DNA of 64,000 nt from the NCBI GenBank assembly GCA_900107365.1, contig FNPS01000006.1:296808-360807 (forward strand), written 5' to 3'. The translations under genes and the position numbers were made by a program. This DNA comes from Flavobacterium aquidurense. Its GTDB lineage: Bacteria > Bacteroidota > Bacteroidia > Flavobacteriales > Flavobacteriaceae. This document shows, in pieces, positions 35,860 through 47,300 of the stretch. The notes under the pieces are model-generated. The model saw only the letters and a list, made by a program, of their open reading frames with translations, had not been told where the DNA came from and made no database searches. Position 1 is the stretch's first letter; each line of letters opens with the position of its first letter.

Positions 35860-37113
35860 ATGGAAAATTTAGCATTAATCGATTCATTCTCAGAGTTTAA
35901 AGATAATAAACTTATTGATCGTGTAACGCTTATGGCAATTTTAGAGGACGTGTTTAGAAATGCATTAAAGAAAAAATACGGTTCTGATGACAACTTCGAC
36001 ATTATCATAAATCCTGATAAAGGAGATATGGAGATTTGGAGAAGAAGAGTAATCGTTGCTGACGAAGATCTTGATTTTGAAAATGAAGAAATTACCTTGA
36101 CTGAAGCAAGAATGATTGAAGCAGATTTTGAAATTGGTGAAGAGGTTTCTGAAGAAGTTAAATTGATCGATTTAGGAAGAAGAGCTATTTTGGCTTTGCG
36201 TCAAAACTTAATATCTAAAATTCACGAACACGATAATACAAATCTTTACAAACAATTTAAAGATATTATCGGTGATATTTATACTGCAGAAGTACACCAT
36301 GTGCGTCCTAGAGTAGTTATCTTGGTTGATGATGAAGGAAACGAAATAGTACTTCCGAAAGAAAAACAAATCCCATCTGATTTTTTCCGTAAAGGAGATA
36401 ATGTTCGTGGAATTATTGAAAGCGTTGAATTAAAAGGAAACAAACCTCAAATTATCATGTCCAGAACTTCTGAGAAGTTTTTAGAGAAGTTATTTGAACA
36501 AGAAATTCCTGAAGTATTTGACGGATTGATTACAGTTAAAAATGTAGTGCGTATTCCTGGCGAAAAAGCAAAAGTTGCGGTAGATTCTTATGATGATAGA
36601 ATTGATCCTGTTGGAGCTTGCGTAGGTATGAAAGGATCTCGTATTCATGGGATCGTTCGTGAATTAGGAAACGAAAATATTGATGTTATCAATTATACAA
36701 GCAATATTCAATTGTTTATTACAAGAGCTTTAAGCCCTGCTAAAGTTTCTTCTATCAAAATTGACGAAGAAAACAAAAGAGCTGAAGTTTTCTTGAAATT
36801 AGAAGAAGTTTCTAAAGCAATTGGTAGAGGAGGTCACAATATTAAATTAGCTGGTCAGCTAACGGGTTACGAATTAGATGTTATTCGTGAAGGAGATGTT
36901 GCAGGAGCAACGGCTGATGAAGACGATGTTGAATTAACAGAGTTTTCAGACGAAATCGAAGACTGGGTAATTGAAGAATTTGCTAAAATAGGTTTAGATA
37001 CTGCAAAAAGTATTCTAAAACAAGAAGTAGAAGATTTAGTAAGAAGAACGGATTTAGAAGAGGAAACTATTCTTGACGTTATGAAAATACTAAAAGAAGA
37101 GTTTGATAACTAA
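35860..37113 (+). CDS. nusA: Transcription factor NusA
   Basis: 417 residues: N-terminal RNA-polymerase-binding domain (1-130), S1 domain (about 135-205; GIIESVELKGNKPQIIMSRT), KH1 (VVRIPGEKAKVAVDS, VGACVGMKGSRI) and KH2 (VFLKLEEVSKAIGRGGHNIKLAGQLTGYEL). The C-terminus has one helical segment (about 360-417) and lacks the second acidic repeat of E. coli NusA. It controls pausing, termination and antitermination. It lies between rimP and infB. Confidence 0.97.
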   Translation: MENLALIDSFSEFKDNKLIDRVTLMAILEDVFRNALKKKYGSDDNFDIIINPDKGDMEIWRRRVIVADEDLDFENEEITLTEARMIEADFEIGEEVSEEVKLIDLGRRAILALRQNLISKIHEHDNTNLYKQFKDIIGDIYTAEVHHVRPRVVILVDDEGNEIVLPKEKQIPSDFFRKGDNVRGIIESVELKGNKPQIIMSRTSEKFLEKLFEQEIPEVFDGLITVKNVVRIPGEKAKVAVDSYDDRIDPVGACVGMKGSRIHGIVRELGNENIDVINYTSNIQLFITRALSPAKVSSIKIDEENKRAEVFLKLEEVSKAIGRGGHNIKLAGQLTGYELDVIREGDVAGATADEDDVELTEFSDEIEDWVIEEFAKIGLDTAKSILKQEVEDLVRRTDLEEETILDVMKILKEEFDN

Positions 37114-37161
37114 TTATCTACTCTAACAACACAACGAAAAAGGTAATAATAAAAAGGTTAT

Positions 37162-40044
37162 ATGTCTGAAGAGAGAGTAATAAGAATAAACAAGGTTTTA
37201 AGGGAATTAAATATTTCGTTAGAAAGAGCTGTTGATTATCTAAAAGATAAGGGAATTGCTATTGATGCAAATCCGAATGCGAAAATTTCTGATAGCGAAT
37301 TTAATATCCTACAAAGCCAATTTGCGGGCGATAAGGGGAATAAGGAAGCTTCTAAAGAGGTAGGAGAAGAGAAGAGAAAAGAAAAAGAAGCTTTACGTGT
37401 TGAACGTGAGAAAGAAATTGAGGACAAACGCAGGCAAGACGAAGAGCGCCAAAAGCAGCAAGAGATTATAAAAGCGAGAGCTGTTGTAACTGCACCTGTT
37501 CAAGTTGGTAAAATTGATTTAAATCCAAAGAAACCTGCAATTGTTTCTGCTCCTGTTGAGGAACCTGCGAAAGTAGAAGAACCAAAAGCAGTTGTTACTC
37601 CAGCTCAACCAGAAAAACCTGTTCAAAAAGAAATTGTACAGCCTGAGCCAGTTGTTGCTCCTGTAGTTTCTGAAGAAAAAAAGGTAGAAAAACCTATTAT
37701 TACAGAGAAAAAAGAAGTAAAAGTAGAAGCTCCAAAAGTAGTAGCGCAAGAGCCTGTTGTGTCAACAGATCCTGCAACTGCTGAAGAGACCATTACTACT
37801 CAATATCAAAAATTATCTGGAACGACTCTTACTGGACAAACAATTGATTTATCTCAATTCAATAAGCCTAAGAAAAAGAAAGAAGATCCGAAGATAGTAC
37901 CTAATAAACCAGGTGCTCCGGGAGCAGGAAATAACGCTAACAAAAATAAGCGTAAAAGAATAGCTCCGAAGCCAGGTACTCCAGGTGCGCCAAAACCTGC
38001 TACAGGTAATGCGCCGGGAACACCAAATCCTAATAAAATTACACCAAACACTGGTGGTGGAGGTTTTAATGCTAACAGAAGTGCAAGACCTGGTTTTGTA
38101 AAAGGAAACCGTCCTGCAATTGTGGCTAAAGTTGAGCCTACTGAAGAGGAAGTAAAAAACCAAATTAGAGAGACTCTTGAAAAACTTCAGGGTAAAGGTG
38201 GTAAATCTAAAGCTGCTAAATACAGAAGAGATAAAAGAGATACACACCGTCAGAAATCTGATGAGGAGCAAAGAGCGATTGATGAAGGAAGTAAAACTAT
38301 TAAAGTTACAGAATTCGTTACAGTTGGTGAAATTGCAATCATGATGGATGTGCCGATTACTAAAGTAATTGGGACTTGTATGTCACTTGGAATCATGGTT
38401 ACCATGAATCAACGTTTGGATGCTGAAACTTTAACTATTGTAGCTGATGAATTTGGTTATGAGGTTGAATTTATTACAGTTGATATTGAAGATGCCATTG
38501 AGGTAGTTGAAGATAAAGAAGAAGATTTAGTAGTTAGAGCGCCAATCGTTACTGTAATGGGTCACGTCGATCACGGTAAAACATCTTTACTGGATTATAT
38601 TCGTAAAGAAAATGTTATCGCTGGAGAGTCTGGAGGAATTACACAACACATTGGAGCTTACGGAGTAACTTTAGATAATGGTCAAAAAATCGCATTCTTA
38701 GATACACCGGGGCACGAGGCGTTTACCGCGATGCGTGCACGTGGAGCTCAGGTTACCGATATTGCTATTATCGTAGTAGCGGCAGATGATGATATCATGC
38801 CACAAACAAAAGAAGCAATTTCTCACGCACAGGCTGCGGGAGTACCAATTATATTTGCTATCAATAAAATTGATAAACCAAATGCTAATGTTGAAAAAAT
38901 CAAAGAGCGTTTGGCTGGTATGAATTTACTTGTTGAAGATTGGGGTGGAAAAATTCAGTCACATGATATTTCTGCAAAAGTTGGAACAGGAGTAAAAGAA
39001 TTACTAGAGAAAGTTTTATTAGAAGCTGAAATTTTAGATTTAAAATCTAATCCAAACAAAGCAGCTCAGGGAACTGTAGTTGAAGCTTTTCTGGATAAAG
39101 GAAAAGGATATGTATCAACAATTTTAGTTCAACACGGAACTTTAAAAGTTGGAGATTATATGTTGGCTGGTAAGCATCATGGTAAAATTAAAGCTATGCA
39201 TGACGAACGTGGGCATATCGTTAAAGAAGCGGGTCCTTCGACTCCGGTATCAGTTTTAGGTTTAGATGGTGCAGCTACTGCAGGGGATAAATTCAATGTA
39301 TTTGAAGACGAAAAAGAAGCAAAACAAATTGCATCAAAACGTTCTCAATTAATGCGTGAACAATCTGTACGTACACAACGTCATATTACCCTTGATGAGA
39401 TTGGACGTCGTATCGCTCTTGGTCAGTTTAAAGAATTGAACGTAATCCTTAAAGGAGACGTTGATGGATCTGTTGAAGCATTATCAGATTCATTCTCTAA
39501 ACTTTCGACTGAAGAAGTTCAAATTAATATTATCCATAAAGGTGTTGGAGCAATTACTGAAACTGACGTTATGTTGGCTTCTGCTTCTGATGCAATCATT
39601 ATCGGATTTAACGTTCGTCCTGCAGGAAATGCAAGACAACTTGCAGATAAAGAAGAAATCGATATCCGTTACTATTCTATTATCTACGCTGCTATCGATG
39701 ACTTGAAAGATGCGATGGAAGGAATGTTAGCTCCTGAGATGAAAGAAGAAATTTTAGGAACTGCTGAAATCCGTGAGATTTTCAAAATTTCTAAAGTTGG
39801 TTCAATTGCAGGATGTATGGTGATGGATGGTAAAATCATGAGAAGTTCTAAAATTAGAGTTATCAGAGATGGAGTAGTAGTGCATACAGGTGAGCTTGTA
39901 GCATTGAAACGTTTCAAAGATGATGTTAAAGAAGTTTCTAAAGGTTATGATTGTGGTATTCAGATTAAAGGTTACAATGACATTGAAGAAAGAGATGTTA
40001 TTGAAGCATACCATGAAGTTGCTATTAAAAAGAAATTGAAATAA
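37162..40044 (+). CDS. infB: Translation initiation factor IF-2
   Basis: 960 residues. The N-terminal subdomain ([20 protein letters not shown]) is followed by about 300 residues of low-complexity Lys/Glu/Pro/Val and Gly/Asn-rich linker. The GTPase domain has [20 protein letters not shown], and NKID. Domains II to IV follow with the fMet-tRNA-binding C-terminus. Normal length for Bacteroidetes. Spacing to nusA is 48 bases; a terminator follows at 40064. Confidence 0.98.
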   Translation: MSEERVIRINKVLRELNISLERAVDYLKDKGIAIDANPNAKISDSEFNILQSQFAGDKGNKEASKEVGEEKRKEKEALRVEREKEIEDKRRQDEERQKQQEIIKARAVVTAPVQVGKIDLNPKKPAIVSAPVEEPAKVEEPKAVVTPAQPEKPVQKEIVQPEPVVAPVVSEEKKVEKPIITEKKEVKVEAPKVVAQEPVVSTDPATAEETITTQYQKLSGTTLTGQTIDLSQFNKPKKKKEDPKIVPNKPGAPGAGNNANKNKRKRIAPKPGTPGAPKPATGNAPGTPNPNKITPNTGGGGFNANRSARPGFVKGNRPAIVAKVEPTEEEVKNQIRETLEKLQGKGGKSKAAKYRRDKRDTHRQKSDEEQRAIDEGSKTIKVTEFVTVGEIAIMMDVPITKVIGTCMSLGIMVTMNQRLDAETLTIVADEFGYEVEFITVDIEDAIEVVEDKEEDLVVRAPIVTVMGHVDHGKTSLLDYIRKENVIAGESGGITQHIGAYGVTLDNGQKIAFLDTPGHEAFTAMRARGAQVTDIAIIVVAADDDIMPQTKEAISHAQAAGVPIIFAINKIDKPNANVEKIKERLAGMNLLVEDWGGKIQSHDISAKVGTGVKELLEKVLLEAEILDLKSNPNKAAQGTVVEAFLDKGKGYVSTILVQHGTLKVGDYMLAGKHHGKIKAMHDERGHIVKEAGPSTPVSVLGLDGAATAGDKFNVFEDEKEAKQIASKRSQLMREQSVRTQRHITLDEIGRRIALGQFKELNVILKGDVDGSVEALSDSFSKLSTEEVQINIIHKGVGAITETDVMLASASDAIIIGFNVRPAGNARQLADKEEIDIRYYSIIYAAIDDLKDAMEGMLAPEMKEEILGTAEIREIFKISKVGSIAGCMVMDGKIMRSSKIRVIRDGVVVHTGELVALKRFKDDVKEVSKGYDCGIQIKGYNDIEERDVIEAYHEVAIKKKLK

Positions 40045-40063
40045 TATTCAATGATTATATTTT

Positions 40064-40093
40064 AAATCCCCAATGAAAATTGGGGATTTTTTG
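40064..40093 (+). terminator. Terminator of the rimP-nusA-infB operon
   Basis: 11-bp stem AAATCCCCAAT/ATTGGGGATTT with GAAA loop, then T's. Confidence 0.9.
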
Positions 40094-40141
40094 TTTTTAA
40101 CCGCTTTACTGAAATGTTTTAAGTATTTTCATTTTATTGGT

Positions 40142-40948
40142 TTAGAAAAACTCATTTAGATTATTTTCTAAAATATAATTTGAAGGAGTTTTGCCTAAAT
40201 TTTTTTTAAACATAAAAATAAAGGCACTGGTTGTTTCGTATCCTAAATCTAAAGCAATTTCCTTAATTGATTGTTTTTCGCCTAATCTTTTTATGGCTTC
40301 TAAAAGTTTTAATCTTATTCGCCAATCACTAAAATTCATGCCTAATTCTTTAATAAATAATCGGGATAGTGTTCTTGTGCTCATAAAGGTTAAATCAGCA
40401 TAGTGATCTATAGTGTATTTACCAGCTATATCATTCATTAAAAGCGAAATGATGTTTTGAAGTTTTGCATGGTTACTCGTAGGTAAAAAAGTTGAACTTG
40501 GTTCAATTAGGGCTAGTTCATCTATAAATACTTCCATAATTCTTTTTTGTGAAGATGTTGGGTTTTCGTCATTTTCAAACGAGATTATTTTAAACATCAG
40601 TTGTTTTATGAATACTGAAATATCGAAAGAGAAGCTATTTATTGGGAGAGCATCTGTAAAAGAAGGATCAATAAAAACGCTGAACAGTTTTACATTCTTT
40701 TGAAAAGAGACCTGGTGTTCAAGTCCGCTGGGAATCCATAAACCCTGTAATGGATTCACCACCCAAATTTGATTTTTTATTACCACATTCATGACGCCAC
40801 TTGTTGCATAAAGAAGCTGGGCTCTCGGATGTGAATGTGATGCGCAAACGGCATCGGTGATTTTTTCGGTATAGCCTAAAATTGGCAATGATGGATTTAT
40901 TTGAAATCCATAGTTCACAACAAGATATGTCTGATAATCGTTATTCAT
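40142..40948 (-). CDS. AraC-family transcriptional regulator
   Basis: 268 residues. The N-terminal cupin-like domain has HSHPRAQLLYATSG and PLQGLWIPSGLEHQV, typical for AraC regulators of small-molecule transporters. The C-terminal tandem HTH (about 165-262) includes LSRLFIKELGMNFSDW and the second-helix signature ALDLGYETTSAFIFMFKKNLG, ending TPSNY. It is divergent from the MFS exporter gene at 41051, with 102 bases between, so it likely controls it. Effector unknown. Confidence 0.92.
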   Translation of the reverse strand: MNNDYQTYLVVNYGFQINPSLPILGYTEKITDAVCASHSHPRAQLLYATSGVMNVVIKNQIWVVNPLQGLWIPSGLEHQVSFQKNVKLFSVFIDPSFTDALPINSFSFDISVFIKQLMFKIISFENDENPTSSQKRIMEVFIDELALIEPSSTFLPTSNHAKLQNIISLLMNDIAGKYTIDHYADLTFMSTRTLSRLFIKELGMNFSDWRIRLKLLEAIKRLGEKQSIKEIALDLGYETTSAFIFMFKKNLGKTPSNYILENNLNEFF

Positions 40949-40982
40949 TGTCCAAATGTAGTAATTATGACACTATAATTAA

Positions 40983-40998
40983 TTAGCATCTTTGCTAA
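40983..40998. promoter_or_regulatory. Operator-like inverted repeat between AraC and MFS genes
   Basis: TTAGCA-TCTT-TGCTAA, 6+4+6, in the divergent intergenic region. Could bind a regulator; direct evidence is lacking. Confidence 0.4.
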
Positions 40999-41050
40999 AA
41001 ATAATTTGCTATTATTTATTACCGTTAAAAAAAAATTAAAATAACAACTC

Positions 41051-42259
41051 ATGACAAATGTTAAGGCACAACCGGAAGCGGTTCAAAAAACAATTTATTC
41101 CATTCTTTTTATTATTAGTTTTTCTCACTTTATAAATGATTTATTGCAAGCCGTGATACCAGCTGTTTATCCATTATTTAAAGAGAAATTTAATTTGAGT
41201 TTTACACAGATTGGTATGATTACATTTACTTATCAGCTTACGGCTTCTATTCTTCAGCCTTTTGTTGGTATGTATACGGATAAAAAATCTAAACCTTACT
41301 CATTAGTATTTGGGATGACTTTTACTTTAGTAGGATTATTTTTTGTTTCTATTGCTGATAGCTTTTCCTATTTATTAATTGCTGTTAGTTTAATTGGAAT
41401 TGGTTCTTCTGTCTTTCATCCTGAATCATCAAGAGTGGCACATTTAGCTTCTGGTGGAAAAAAGGGCTTGGCACAATCCATTTTTCAATTGGGAGGCAAT
41501 GCGGGAAGTGCAGTTGGACCTTTATTGGCGGCTTTAATTGTAATACCTCATGGACAATCTTACATTATTTGGTTTTGTGTTATAGCCTTGATTGGAATTT
41601 TTGCTTTGTACAGAATAGCGATTTGGTATACCGATCATTTGGAGCTAAAGCGCCAGAATAAGGCGGCTGCAAATGAAGTAATTACCCATCAATTATCTAA
41701 AAAAAGAGTTTGGTTTTCTTTGGGTATTTTATTGATTTTAATTTTTTCCAAATATTTTTATATGGCTAGTATAACCAGTTATTATACTTTTTTCCTAATA
41801 GATAAATTTCATTTGTCTATTCAGCAGTCTCAAATTTATTTATTTGTCTTTTTAGGTTCAGTTGCTGCCGGAACGCTTATGGGTGGCCCGATAGGTGATA
41901 AATTTGGGAGAAAATATGTGATATGGATTTCTATTTTAGGAGTGGCGCCATTTACGTTAATGCTGCCCTATGTATCTTTATTTTGGATAGGGATTTTGTC
42001 TGTAGTAATAGGGTTGATTCTTTCTTCGGCTTTTTCGGCAATTTTGGTATATGCAACCGAATTACTACCAAGTAAAGTTGGTTTGGTGGCCGGTTTATTC
42101 TTTGGATTTGCGTTCGGAATGGGAGGTCTTGGATCTGCAGTTTTAGGTAAACTTGCGGACTTGACAAGTATTGAATACGTGTTTAAGGTTTGTGCGTTTT
42201 TGCCGTTGATTGGTGTAATTGCAGGTTTTTTACCAAATCTTGAAAGTAAGAAAGTTTAG
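41051..42259 (+). CDS. MFS exporter of the fosmidomycin-resistance (Fsr) type
   Basis: 402 residues with about 12 membrane segments. The N-terminal SFSHFINDLLQAVIPAVYPL and the SVFHPESSRVAHLASGGKKGLAQS loop match the Fsr group, which exports fosmidomycin in E. coli. The inner loop between segments 2 and 3 has DKKSKPY and the second half has GDKFGRK. The AraC-type gene is divergent. The physiological substrate is not evident from sequence. Confidence 0.9.
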   Translation: MTNVKAQPEAVQKTIYSILFIISFSHFINDLLQAVIPAVYPLFKEKFNLSFTQIGMITFTYQLTASILQPFVGMYTDKKSKPYSLVFGMTFTLVGLFFVSIADSFSYLLIAVSLIGIGSSVFHPESSRVAHLASGGKKGLAQSIFQLGGNAGSAVGPLLAALIVIPHGQSYIIWFCVIALIGIFALYRIAIWYTDHLELKRQNKAAANEVITHQLSKKRVWFSLGILLILIFSKYFYMASITSYYTFFLIDKFHLSIQQSQIYLFVFLGSVAAGTLMGGPIGDKFGRKYVIWISILGVAPFTLMLPYVSLFWIGILSVVIGLILSSAFSAILVYATELLPSKVGLVAGLFFGFAFGMGGLGSAVLGKLADLTSIEYVFKVCAFLPLIGVIAGFLPNLESKKV

Positions 42260-42265
42260 TAGGCT

Positions 42266-42317
42266 ATAATGAAAACAAAAAAGCAACTCAATTGAGTTGC
42301 TTTTTTGTTTTCATTAT
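42266..42317. terminator. 52-bp perfect palindrome, bidirectional terminator
   Basis: Arms of 26 bases (42266-42291, 42292-42317) are exact reverse complements with AATT at the centre. The inner part AAGCAACTCAATTGAGTTGC is GC-richer; outer A- and T-rich arms give a T-tract in either direction. It lies between convergent genes. Confidence 0.9.
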
Positions 42318-42329
42318 TTTGAAAGAGAA

Positions 42330-42719
42330 TTATTTGCTGGGTTTTATTAAAAATACAAGTTTGTATCTTTTTTTAATCTCTGCTAAATTTCGTTCTGCTT
42401 CGATTCTGGTTTTAAAATTTCCGACAATTACTTTATAGTTTGGTGTGTTGAAAATAATAGTACCATCGATGTCACTATTTTCTCTTTTAAAATCAGATAG
42501 TGTTTTTTTTGCTTCTTCACTTTTGCCGCTAAAAATCTGGATTTTATAAGTATCGTTTGTGCTTATTGACGTGTTAATTTTACGTTTATCATTCAATAAT
42601 TGGTCAAATTTGGGATCTTGATTTAGTGTTAAATTTTGGTCTTGAGCATTAATGTTATAAGCTAATGTTAACATTGCGAATGTTAAGAAAACTCTTTTTG
42701 AAGGGGTTAAAATTCTCAT
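42330..42719 (-). CDS. Secreted SPOR-domain protein
   Basis: 129 residues from ATG 42719: signal peptide (RVFLTFAMLTLAYNINA) then a SPOR-like domain from about residue 55 (TYKIQIFSGKSEEAKKTLSDF, YKVIVGNFKTRIEAERNLAEIKKRY), which in other proteins binds denuded peptidoglycan. An ATG at 42740 would add seven residues, but the -7 box at 42738-42745 overlaps it, so the later start is preferred. Single gene. Confidence 0.85.
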   Translation of the reverse strand: MRILTPSKRVFLTFAMLTLAYNINAQDQNLTLNQDPKFDQLLNDKRKINTSISTNDTYKIQIFSGKSEEAKKTLSDFKRENSDIDGTIIFNTPNYKVIVGNFKTRIEAERNLAEIKKRYKLVFLIKPSK

Positions 42720-42737
42720 AATGTGATGGTTTTTATG

Positions 42738-42745
42738 CAAAAATA
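42738..42745 (-). promoter_or_regulatory. Promoter -7 box of the SPOR gene
   Basis: TATTTTTG on the minus strand, 18 bases ahead of the chosen ATG. Confidence 0.5.
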
Positions 42746-42822
42746 GTATTTAAAGTTTGTATGGAAAATTTTAATATTATTTAGAATTGATATAAATTGA
42801 TATTTAAGAGTATTTTAAGGTT

Positions 42823-42851
42823 TTGAGAATAGTTCATAAGTCGTATTTTTG
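42823..42851 (+). promoter_or_regulatory. Promoter of the act-cox operon
   Basis: TTG (42823-42825), 18 bases, TATTTTTG (42844-42851), giving a leader of about 80 bases before actA. Confidence 0.65.
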
Positions 42852-42938
42852 TGCAAGTTTTAAAAGAAGGTATTCGTTTTTCTCTGATTTACTACAGAAA
42901 AAATCATACCAAAAATTAGTAGATAATTATTATACTAT

Positions 42939-44273
42939 ATGAAAAAGGTGGGTAACCATAATTCGATCTCAAGAAAATTGCTGCTTAGCTTATCGCTAAC
43001 GCTGATTTTCTCCCTAACTTCATTTGCTCAAGATCCTGCTGCTGCTCCTGCGGCACCTGCAGCTGCTGCTCCTGCGGCAACGTCAGGCGGTGATCCAGTA
43101 AAAGGGAAAGAACTTTTTAATGCAAATTGCGCTGCATGTCACAAATTAGATGCTAAGTCAACAGGTCCTGCTTTAAGAGGGGTTGCTGCTAAGCATGAAA
43201 TGGCTTGGATTTACAAGTGGGTACACAACAGTTCTGAAGTAATTAAATCAGGCGATCCTGTTGCTGTGAAACTTTTTGAAGAAAACAACAAGTCTGTAAT
43301 GACTGCTTTTCCTCAGTTAGCAGAAGCTGATATTGATAATATTATCGCTTATACTTCTGAAGTTAAAGCTGAGCCTGCTGCTGGTGCGCCTGGTTCTGCT
43401 GCTCCTCCGGGGACAAAAGTTGAAGAAGGTGGAATTTCTAATAATATTATTTTAGGGGCGCTTGCTCTTGTGATGGCAATTTTAGTTATCATGTTGGTAA
43501 TGGTTAATAAAGTATTGACAAAAGTTGCTAGCAAAAATGGTATTGAAATTCCTTCTAGAGAAGCTAGAACTCCAATCTGGAAAGCTTTTGCTAAAAACCA
43601 GTTCTTGGTATTAGTTTCTTCTATATTCTTGCTTTTGGCAAGTGGTTATTTTGTGTATGCTTTCTTAATGCAAGTTGGTGTTGATCAAAATTATGAGCCA
43701 ATTCAGCCAATTCACTACTCTCACAAAATTCATGCAGGAGATAATGAGATCAATTGTAAATATTGTCACTCTGCTGCTCGTGTAAGTAAAAATGCTGGTA
43801 TTCCTTCTTTGAATGTTTGTATGAACTGTCATAAAAATATTTCTGAAGTTGCTGAATCTACTGCTACTCCAGAGTACAGCAAAGCTTTTTACGATGCTCA
43901 AATTCAAAAATTATATGATGCTGTTGGATGGGATAAGACTAAACAGGCTTATACCGGAAAAACACAGCCTGTAAAATGGGTTCGTATTCATAATTTGCCT
44001 GATTTCGTGTATTTCAATCACTCTCAGCACGTAAATGTTGCGGGAGTTGAGTGTCAAACATGTCACGGTCCAGTGCAGGAATTTGAGATCATGAAGCAAT
44101 ATTCTAAATTAACAATGGGATGGTGTATTGATTGCCATAGAAAAACTGATGTTAAGATGGAAGGAAATGCATATTATGATAAAATTCATGCTGAACTTTC
44201 TAAAAAATACGGTGTAGAAAAATTGACTGCAGCGCAAATGGGAGGTTTAGAATGCGGTAAATGCCACTATTAA
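42939..44273 (+). CDS. actA: ActA, multiheme cytochrome c subunit of alternative complex III
   Basis: 444 residues. Signal peptide, then an Ala/Pro linker, then a monoheme cytochrome c domain with CAACH at 64-68, two membrane segments (about 166-190 and 222-245), and a C-terminal domain with five more CxxCH sites (CKYCH, CMNCH, CQTCH, CIDCH, CGKCH), six in total. It is the heme-rich subunit that passes electrons from the quinol site to the oxidase or to ActE. First gene of a nine-kilobase-plus operon. Function is from family and gene order. Confidence 0.92.
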   Translation: MKKVGNHNSISRKLLLSLSLTLIFSLTSFAQDPAAAPAAPAAAAPAATSGGDPVKGKELFNANCAACHKLDAKSTGPALRGVAAKHEMAWIYKWVHNSSEVIKSGDPVAVKLFEENNKSVMTAFPQLAEADIDNIIAYTSEVKAEPAAGAPGSAAPPGTKVEEGGISNNIILGALALVMAILVIMLVMVNKVLTKVASKNGIEIPSREARTPIWKAFAKNQFLVLVSSIFLLLASGYFVYAFLMQVGVDQNYEPIQPIHYSHKIHAGDNEINCKYCHSAARVSKNAGIPSLNVCMNCHKNISEVAESTATPEYSKAFYDAQIQKLYDAVGWDKTKQAYTGKTQPVKWVRIHNLPDFVYFNHSQHVNVAGVECQTCHGPVQEFEIMKQYSKLTMGWCIDCHRKTDVKMEGNAYYDKIHAELSKKYGVEKLTAAQMGGLECGKCHY

Positions 44274-44305
44274 TCGAATTATTAAGATTTTAATATTTAT
44301 ATACA

Positions 44306-47300
44306 ATGTCATCAAACAAAAAATACTGGAAAAGTGTTGAAGAACTAGAAAATAGTTCTATTGTTGAGGCGCTTAGAAATAACGAATTTGTTGAAGAGAT
44401 TCCTACAGAAGAATTCTTAGGGAATGCAGATGCTTTAGCTCAATCTGGAACTTCACGTCGTGACTTTTTAAAGTACGTAGGGTTTAGTACTGCAGCGGTT
44501 ACACTTGCTGCTTGCGAAGGTCCTGTTCACAAGTCTATCCCTTATGTGTTACAACCGGAACAAATCATTCCTGGTGTTGCAGATTATTATGCAACTACTG
44601 TTTTTGATGGTTTTGATTTTGCTAACTTATTAGTGAAAACTCGTGAAGGTCGTCCAATTAAAATTGATAACAATACTATTTCTGGAGCTAAGTTTTCGGC
44701 CAATGCTAGAATTCATGCGTCTATTCTATCATTATATGATAGTATGCGTTTGAAAGAGCCTAAATTGGAAGGAAAAAATAGTAGCTGGTCTGCTGTTGAT
44801 TTGAAAATAAAATCAAGTCTTGCTGATGCAAAAGCAAAAGGCGGGCAAGTGGTATTGTTGACAAATACTTTAGCGAGTCCATCTACTGAGAAATTAATAG
44901 GTGAGTTCATTGCTAAAAACCCTAATGCAAAACACGTTGTTTATGACGCGGTTTCTTCTTCTGATGCATTAGATGCATTTGAAACAGTTTACGGAGAAAG
45001 AGCTCTTGTTGATTATGATTTTTCAAAAGCTTCTTTAATTGTTTCTGTTGGTGCTGATTTCTTAGGAGATTGGCAAGGTGGTGGATACGATGCTGGATAT
45101 GCACAAGGACGTATTCCTCAAAACGGAAAAATGTCTCGTCACTTTCAGTTTGAATCAAATATGACATTGTCTGGAGCTGCTGCTGATAAACGTGTCCCAA
45201 TGACACCAGCTGATCAGAAACAAGCTTTAGTTTTAGTTTATAATATTATTGCAGGTGCTTCTGTTCCGGTTTCTTTAGATGCCAAATTTAAAACAGAAGT
45301 TACTAAAGCTGCTCAACAGTTAAAAGCTGCTGGTTCTAAAGGAGTTTTGGTTTCTGGAATTGAAGATAAAAATGCTCAATTATTAGTTTTAGCTATCAAT
45401 CAGGTATTGGCTAGTGAAGCTTTTAATACAGCTGGTACAAGACAAATTAGAAAAGGTTCTAATGCGATTGTATCTCAATTAATAAAAGATATGAATGCTG
45501 GAAGTGTTCATACTTTAATCATGAGTGGTATTAATCCGGTTTATACGTTAGCTGATTCAGCTTCTTTTGTATCAGGATTGAAAAAAGTAAAAACTTCAGT
45601 TGCTTTCTCTTTAAAAGAAGATGAAACTGCTTCAGTTAGTACAATTGCTGCTCCAGCTCCTCACTACTTAGAATCTTGGGGTGATGTTGTGATTACTAAA
45701 GGAACTTATAGTTTAACTCAACCAACTATTCGTCCTATATTCAATACGAAACAATTTCAAGACGTATTATTATCATTAAACGGGGGTTCCGGAACTTTCT
45801 ATGATTATCTTAAAGCTAATTCAGCTGGGATTATTGCGGGTTCTTCTTGGAATAAAGTTTTGCATGATGGTGTTTTTGTAATTGGTTCAACTGCTTTATC
45901 TGCAGGTTCTGTTGATTATGCTTCTGCTGCAAATGTAGTTTCAAAATCAAAAGCTGCGGGAGAATTTGAATTAGTATTATATACTAAAACAGGTTTAGGA
46001 GATGGACAACAAGCAAACAATCCGTGGTTGCAAGAGTTTCCAGATCCAATCACAAGAGTTTCTTGGGATAATTATGTTACAGTTTCTAATGCTGATGCTA
46101 AAAAACTTGGCTTAACAAATGAAATTGTTGCTAACGGTGGTTTAAACGGAAGCTATGCTACAATTACTACTGCTGACGGTTTAAAATTAGAGAATGTTCC
46201 AGTAATTGTTCAGCCAGGACAAGCTGTTGGAACAGTTGGTTTAGCAGTTGGTTATGGTCGTAAAGCGGCTTTAAAAGAAGAAATGGTTGTAGGTTTAAAT
46301 GCTTACGCTTTATATAAAAACTTCAATAGTGTTCAGTCTGTTTCTGTTGCGAAAGCAAATGGAGTGCATGAGTTTGCTTGTGTTCAAGGGCAAAAAACAT
46401 TAATGGGTAGAGGAGATATTATTAAAGAAACTACTCTTGAAATTTTCAATACTAAAGATGCTGAATTTTGGAACGAACAACCAATGGTATCTTTAGATCA
46501 CGAAGAAGTAAAAGCTACAACAGTTGATTTATGGGAATCATTTGATCGTTCTACTGGACATCACTTTAACCTTTCAATTGATTTAAATGCTTGTACTGGA
46601 TGTGGTGCTTGTGTTATTGCTTGTCATGCAGAGAACAATGTTCCTGTTGTAGGTAAAGCAGAAGTTAGAAGAAGTCGTGATATGCACTGGTTGCGTATTG
46701 ACAGATATTATTCTTCTGAAAGCACATTTGCAGGTGATAACGAAAGAAAAGAGAATATTGCAGGTTTATCTAGTTCATTATCTACATTTAATGAAATGGA
46801 AAAACCTGGAGATAACCCACAAGTTTCATTTCAACCAGTTATGTGTCAGCACTGTAATCATGCGCCGTGTGAAACAGTTTGTCCTGTAGCTGCTACATCT
46901 CACGGTCGTGAAGGTCAAAACCATATGGCATACAACAGATGTGTTGGTACTCGTTACTGTGCGAACAACTGTCCATATAAAGTACGTCGTTTTAACTGGT
47001 TCTTGTATAACAAAAACAGTGAATTCGATTATCACATGAATGACGATTTAGGGCGTATGGTATTGAATCCAGACGTAAACGTTCGTTCTCGTGGAGTTAT
47101 GGAAAAATGTTCAATGTGTATTCAAATGACACAAGCTACTAAATTAAAAGCTAAAAACGAAGGTCGCCCAGTTGCTGATGGCGAATTCCAAACAGCTTGT
47201 TCTAACGCTTGTTCTTCTGGAGCAATGATATTTGGTGATGTTAATGATAAAGAAAGTAAAGTTGCTAAATTAGCGGCTGATGAAAGATCATATCACTTAT

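Noticed and set aside
37519..38271. Minus-strand frames opposite infB
   Set aside because: They are shadows of the low-complexity linker of IF-2, with Phe/Arg/Ser-rich translations and no family features.
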